NCBI RefSeq assembly: GCF_008039875.1
Contig: NZ_VRUU01000037.1
Location: forward strand, 1 to 44,376
Length of the DNA stretch: 44,376 nucleotides
Origin: Methylobacterium sp. WL119
GTDB lineage: Bacteria; Pseudomonadota; Alphaproteobacteria; Rhizobiales; Beijerinckiaceae
Reading direction: 5' to 3'
The notes under the pieces are model-generated. The model was not told the DNA's origin. It ran no database searches and was given only the letters and a program-made list of their open reading frames with translations. Both the position numbers and the translations under genes were made by a program. How positions within the stretch are numbered: position 1 is the stretch's first letter; every line of letters starts with the position of its first letter. Shown one piece after another: positions 42,299-44,376 of this stretch.

Positions 42299-43321
42299 GT
42301 GCCGACATTTTCAAGCCTCGACGAGATCAGCCAATCGTTAAAAGAGATGCAGGTGCCCCTCTACGTTCAGGAGGTGCAGGCAACCGTCCGGCCGGTCGTG
42401 CTTTTCACACGCCGGCAGATGCCCGACGATCCGTTGCCCACTTGCACGAGCAAGGTTGGTGGCTTCCCCGACCTGCCCATAGATTTCCCTTGGCCCGAGC
42501 GTCCTGCCTTTCCAGATGCCGAGCGGAGGGCTGAGCAGTTTCGCCGCGAGGCTGAGCGCACGCGTGCACTGTTCGAGTAGATGGTGCTGGAGCCGCTGTT
42601 TCCCGATGAACCGCCAACGGCACCTGTTGATCTTGATAGGATCACCGCCGAAGCCGAGGGTCGCTGCGCCCCACTCTTCATGTCAATGCCGCTTGCCTTC
42701 GTCGCACAACTCGATCTCGCTATGTTGAGCCGCGAGGCCGGGTTCGATCCTGATCTACCACGCACCGGGCTCATTAGCATTTTCAACGACGTGTTATGTG
42801 AGGGAGTGACCGGCACACATTGGGTGTTCTGGCACGACCGGCCCGCCACCGACTTCGCACGTACCCCACCGCCTGCGCGGCTTGTTGATTATTGCGACGC
42901 TATGATGAGTGGTGGTGGCATGGAGGCATTCGGCGACCGGACGATGGCAGAGACCCTGCACCCGTTCTCAGCGGTGAGCATGCCGCGACACTGGCGGTCC
43001 GTGTATGCCCTTGGGACCGATGAGGCCGACGCGGTTTACGATTTCCTGGATTGCCAACCGGGAGCTCAGCCTAGCACGGCGAATGCGGGAGAAGATGAGA
43101 ATATTAGCAACTTCGGCGACCGGCTCGGTGGTTGGCCAGAAGATATACAGGGTCACCCGGAAGACGAGATCGTAGCTGATTACGTCGGTGCCGAGCCGAT
43201 CACAGCGCCGGGGCAAACGCCATGGCAGCAACTATTCTCGTATGGAGCCGAGCATTGGGGCGACACGCGTCTAATGCCTTCTCCGAGGAATGGGGACGGC
43301 AACACATACATTTTTGCATAA
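42299..43321 (+). pseudogene. DUF1963 (YwqG-like) gene interrupted by an in-frame TAG
   Basis: The frame starts at GTG 42299 (CGGAG six bases before) and encodes a DUF1963-type protein: 'SKVGGFPDLPIDFPWPERPA', then TAG at 42578-42580, then the same frame continues with 'APLFMSMPLAFVAQLDLAML', 'THWVFWHDRP' and 'KLGG'-type 'RLGGWPEDIQGHPEDEIVAD', to a stop at 43321. Both halves are needed for one domain of about 340 aa. An ATG directly after the TAG could restart translation of the second half. DUF1963 proteins have unknown function. Confidence 0.7.
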
Positions 43322-43637
43322 AGATGACCTACGTGCCCGGCGTTTTCATAGAGCGCAGACGATATATCAGCAGACATAGATGTTTTCTTCCTATGATCCT
43401 CGAAGGTCAGACAGTATAGATAATCTTTGTGAGGTGGATTCACCTAACGTCTAAGTTGGGCTTCATGCAAGATCATCCATGCCGGTCCACTTTACCCCAT
43501 TGCTACCCAAAAACGGACCGGCACAAACCTACCCCAAGCAGACGGGGTATGATCCAGGTATTATGCACAGACAGGTCGTACTCATCGAAACGGAGCGAGT
43601 CCTTACGCTTTACACACATGTGACCCCGTTTCACCGT
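43322..43637. other. Gene-free region with two inverted repeats
   Basis: GCCGGTCC (43481-43488) pairs with GGACCGGC (43515-43522), and TACCCC (43530-43535) with GGGGTA (43544-43549). They lie between convergent genes and may be terminators or element ends; no T-runs follow. Confidence 0.35.
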
Positions 43638-44243
43638 TTAGGTAACGGGGAGTTGATCGCCCCCTGCGACGGCCTTCGCGATCGCGGTGGCGATGGTCCG
43701 GGGGGTGCCGATCGTATCGATCGGGCCGTCGTAGGCGATCGCGTTCTCCGGCATGCCCTGGCGCGGCGACATCTCGGGAGTGAGGACCATGGTGAGGCCA
43801 CCGGCGTGGTGGATCGCGGCCAACCCGCGGGCGCCGTCGTCGAGGGAGCCCGACAGCACGACGCCGATCATCCGGCCCTTCCCGTGCCGCGCAACGGAGT
43901 GAAAGAGCAGGTCAATCGTGCGGTTGCCGTAGCACCGCTGTGGGTCGTCGACGATCTGGCCGAAGCTGCGTGTGGCGAGTGTCAGGTGCTGGGCCGGCTC
44001 GCCGATGTAGACGCTGCCGGGCTCGAACCGCTTGCCCTCGTCCGCGATCAGGACCGGGTGGGGGCAGGCCTGCGCCAGGATCGCCCGCAGGTGGCTCGGC
44101 CGGTCCCAGGGCCGGTGCAGCACCACGAGGACGACGGCTTGGAGTGGCCGCGCGAGGGCGGCGAGAAGGGCGCGGATGTCGAGCAGCCCCTCTCCCCCGG
44201 AGGCACCCACAGCCACGAACCAGGGCGGGTCTTCTGCCAACAT
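43638..44243 (-). CDS. Stand-alone CheB-type methylesterase
   Basis: A 201-aa CheB methylesterase domain without the receiver domain of chemotaxis CheB. Catalytic residues are Ser15 (VAVGASGGEGL), His43 (VVLVVLHRPWD) and Asp136 (VVLSGSLDDGARG). It would remove methyl or amide groups from receptor glutamates; stand-alone versions may act in other two-component pathways. No che genes are nearby. It ends the leftward strand before the IS5-type transposase at the window edge. ATG at 44243. Confidence 0.85.
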   Translation of the reverse strand: MLAEDPPWFVAVGASGGEGLLDIRALLAALARPLQAVVLVVLHRPWDRPSHLRAILAQACPHPVLIADEGKRFEPGSVYIGEPAQHLTLATRSFGQIVDDPQRCYGNRTIDLLFHSVARHGKGRMIGVVLSGSLDDGARGLAAIHHAGGLTMVLTPEMSPRQGMPENAIAYDGPIDTIGTPRTIATAIAKAVAGGDQLPVT

Positions 44244-44299
44244 GCCTTTAGAGCGCCTAACAGAACGGCACCCTGAGCGTTGATGTGCGTTGGTGTTTC

Positions 44300-44376
44300 A
44301 TGGCCCGCGCACTTCTTCCCGACGATCTCTGGGACGAGATCGCCCCGCTGCTTCCGCCTCCCCGACCCCGTCCGAA
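44300..44376 (+). mobile_element. IS5-family transposase, 5' end only
   Basis: The first 25 codons, MARALLPDDLWDEIAPLLPP..., match the N-terminal DUF4096/IS5 transposase start (LPDDLWEEIAPLLP type). The gene is cut by the window edge. A terminal inverted repeat should lie between 44245 and 44299 but is not recognised. Confidence 0.7.

Noticed and set aside
1..44376. CRISPR arrays, tRNA and rRNA genes
   Set aside because: No regularly spaced direct repeats and no tRNA- or rRNA-like segments were noticed by eye; a tRNAscan or rRNA profile search would settle this.

Overview
The window is GC-rich, gene-dense DNA from an alphaproteobacterial plasmid. A complete repA-repB-repC cassette (about 18.3-22.0 kb, read leftwards) shows this, with a counter-transcribed RNA between repC and repB and two parS-like palindromes inside repB. 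A mobilisation module, toxin-antitoxin and resolvase genes, a decayed antirestriction gene and transposase remnants agree with it. CtrA, Ros/MucR and Tad-type genes fit Rhizobiales. The gene mix suggests a Methylobacterium/Methylorubrum-like host, but that genus call is inference.

Left arm (1-7.4 kb): a MocR/PdxR-type regulator divergent from a gene cut by the window edge; an AT-richer pair encoding a Cys-pair protein and a two-helix membrane protein; a DUF892 ferritin-like protein; an alpha/beta hydrolase; a SrpA-like catalase fused in frame behind a truncated cytochrome b561-like gene; and a small exported Met/Lys/Arg-rich peptide.

Photobiology block (7.4-15.8 kb): five tightly packed genes encode a microbial rhodopsin (DTS motif), a Brp/Blh-like retinal-forming enzyme, a CaCA-family cation antiporter and two tandem DUF1622 membrane proteins. 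Copies of a dispersed 'AAGCGGAC' repeat bracket the block. A second DUF892 protein follows. Then comes a leftward pair, PAS-GGDEF-EAL plus a BLUF blue-light receptor. The plasmid therefore carries both a light-energy cassette, possibly coupled to cation/proton exchange, and a blue-light/c-di-GMP sensing pair.

Middle (16.5-25.5 kb): an FAD aromatic monooxygenase, the repABC core, a frameshifted ardC remnant, a broken IS5-type transposase and a putative HTH protein preceded by a perfect palindrome.

Right-centre (26-33.1 kb): a row of poorly characterised plasmid genes (45-aa ORF, GIY-YIG-like protein with Gln in place of the catalytic Glu, unknown protein, Lon-like AAA+ ATPase without protease domain), a convergent gene whose frame stays open across the ATPase gene, and a MobC-like/relaxase pair. 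The relaxase tail runs into a 5'-truncated PIN toxin gene.

Right arm (33.1-44.4 kb): a plasmid copy of the cell-cycle regulator CtrA divergent from a zinc-ligand-deficient Ros/MucR regulator, an HNH gene bracketed by an exact 21-bp direct repeat, VapBC, a serine resolvase next to a perfect inverted repeat, a one-base-frameshifted DUF3140 gene with a DUF1508-like partner, two divergent TadE/G-like genes, a DUF1963 gene with an in-frame amber codon, a stand-alone CheB-type methylesterase, and the start of an IS5-type transposase at the edge. No rRNA, tRNA or CRISPR array was recognised.
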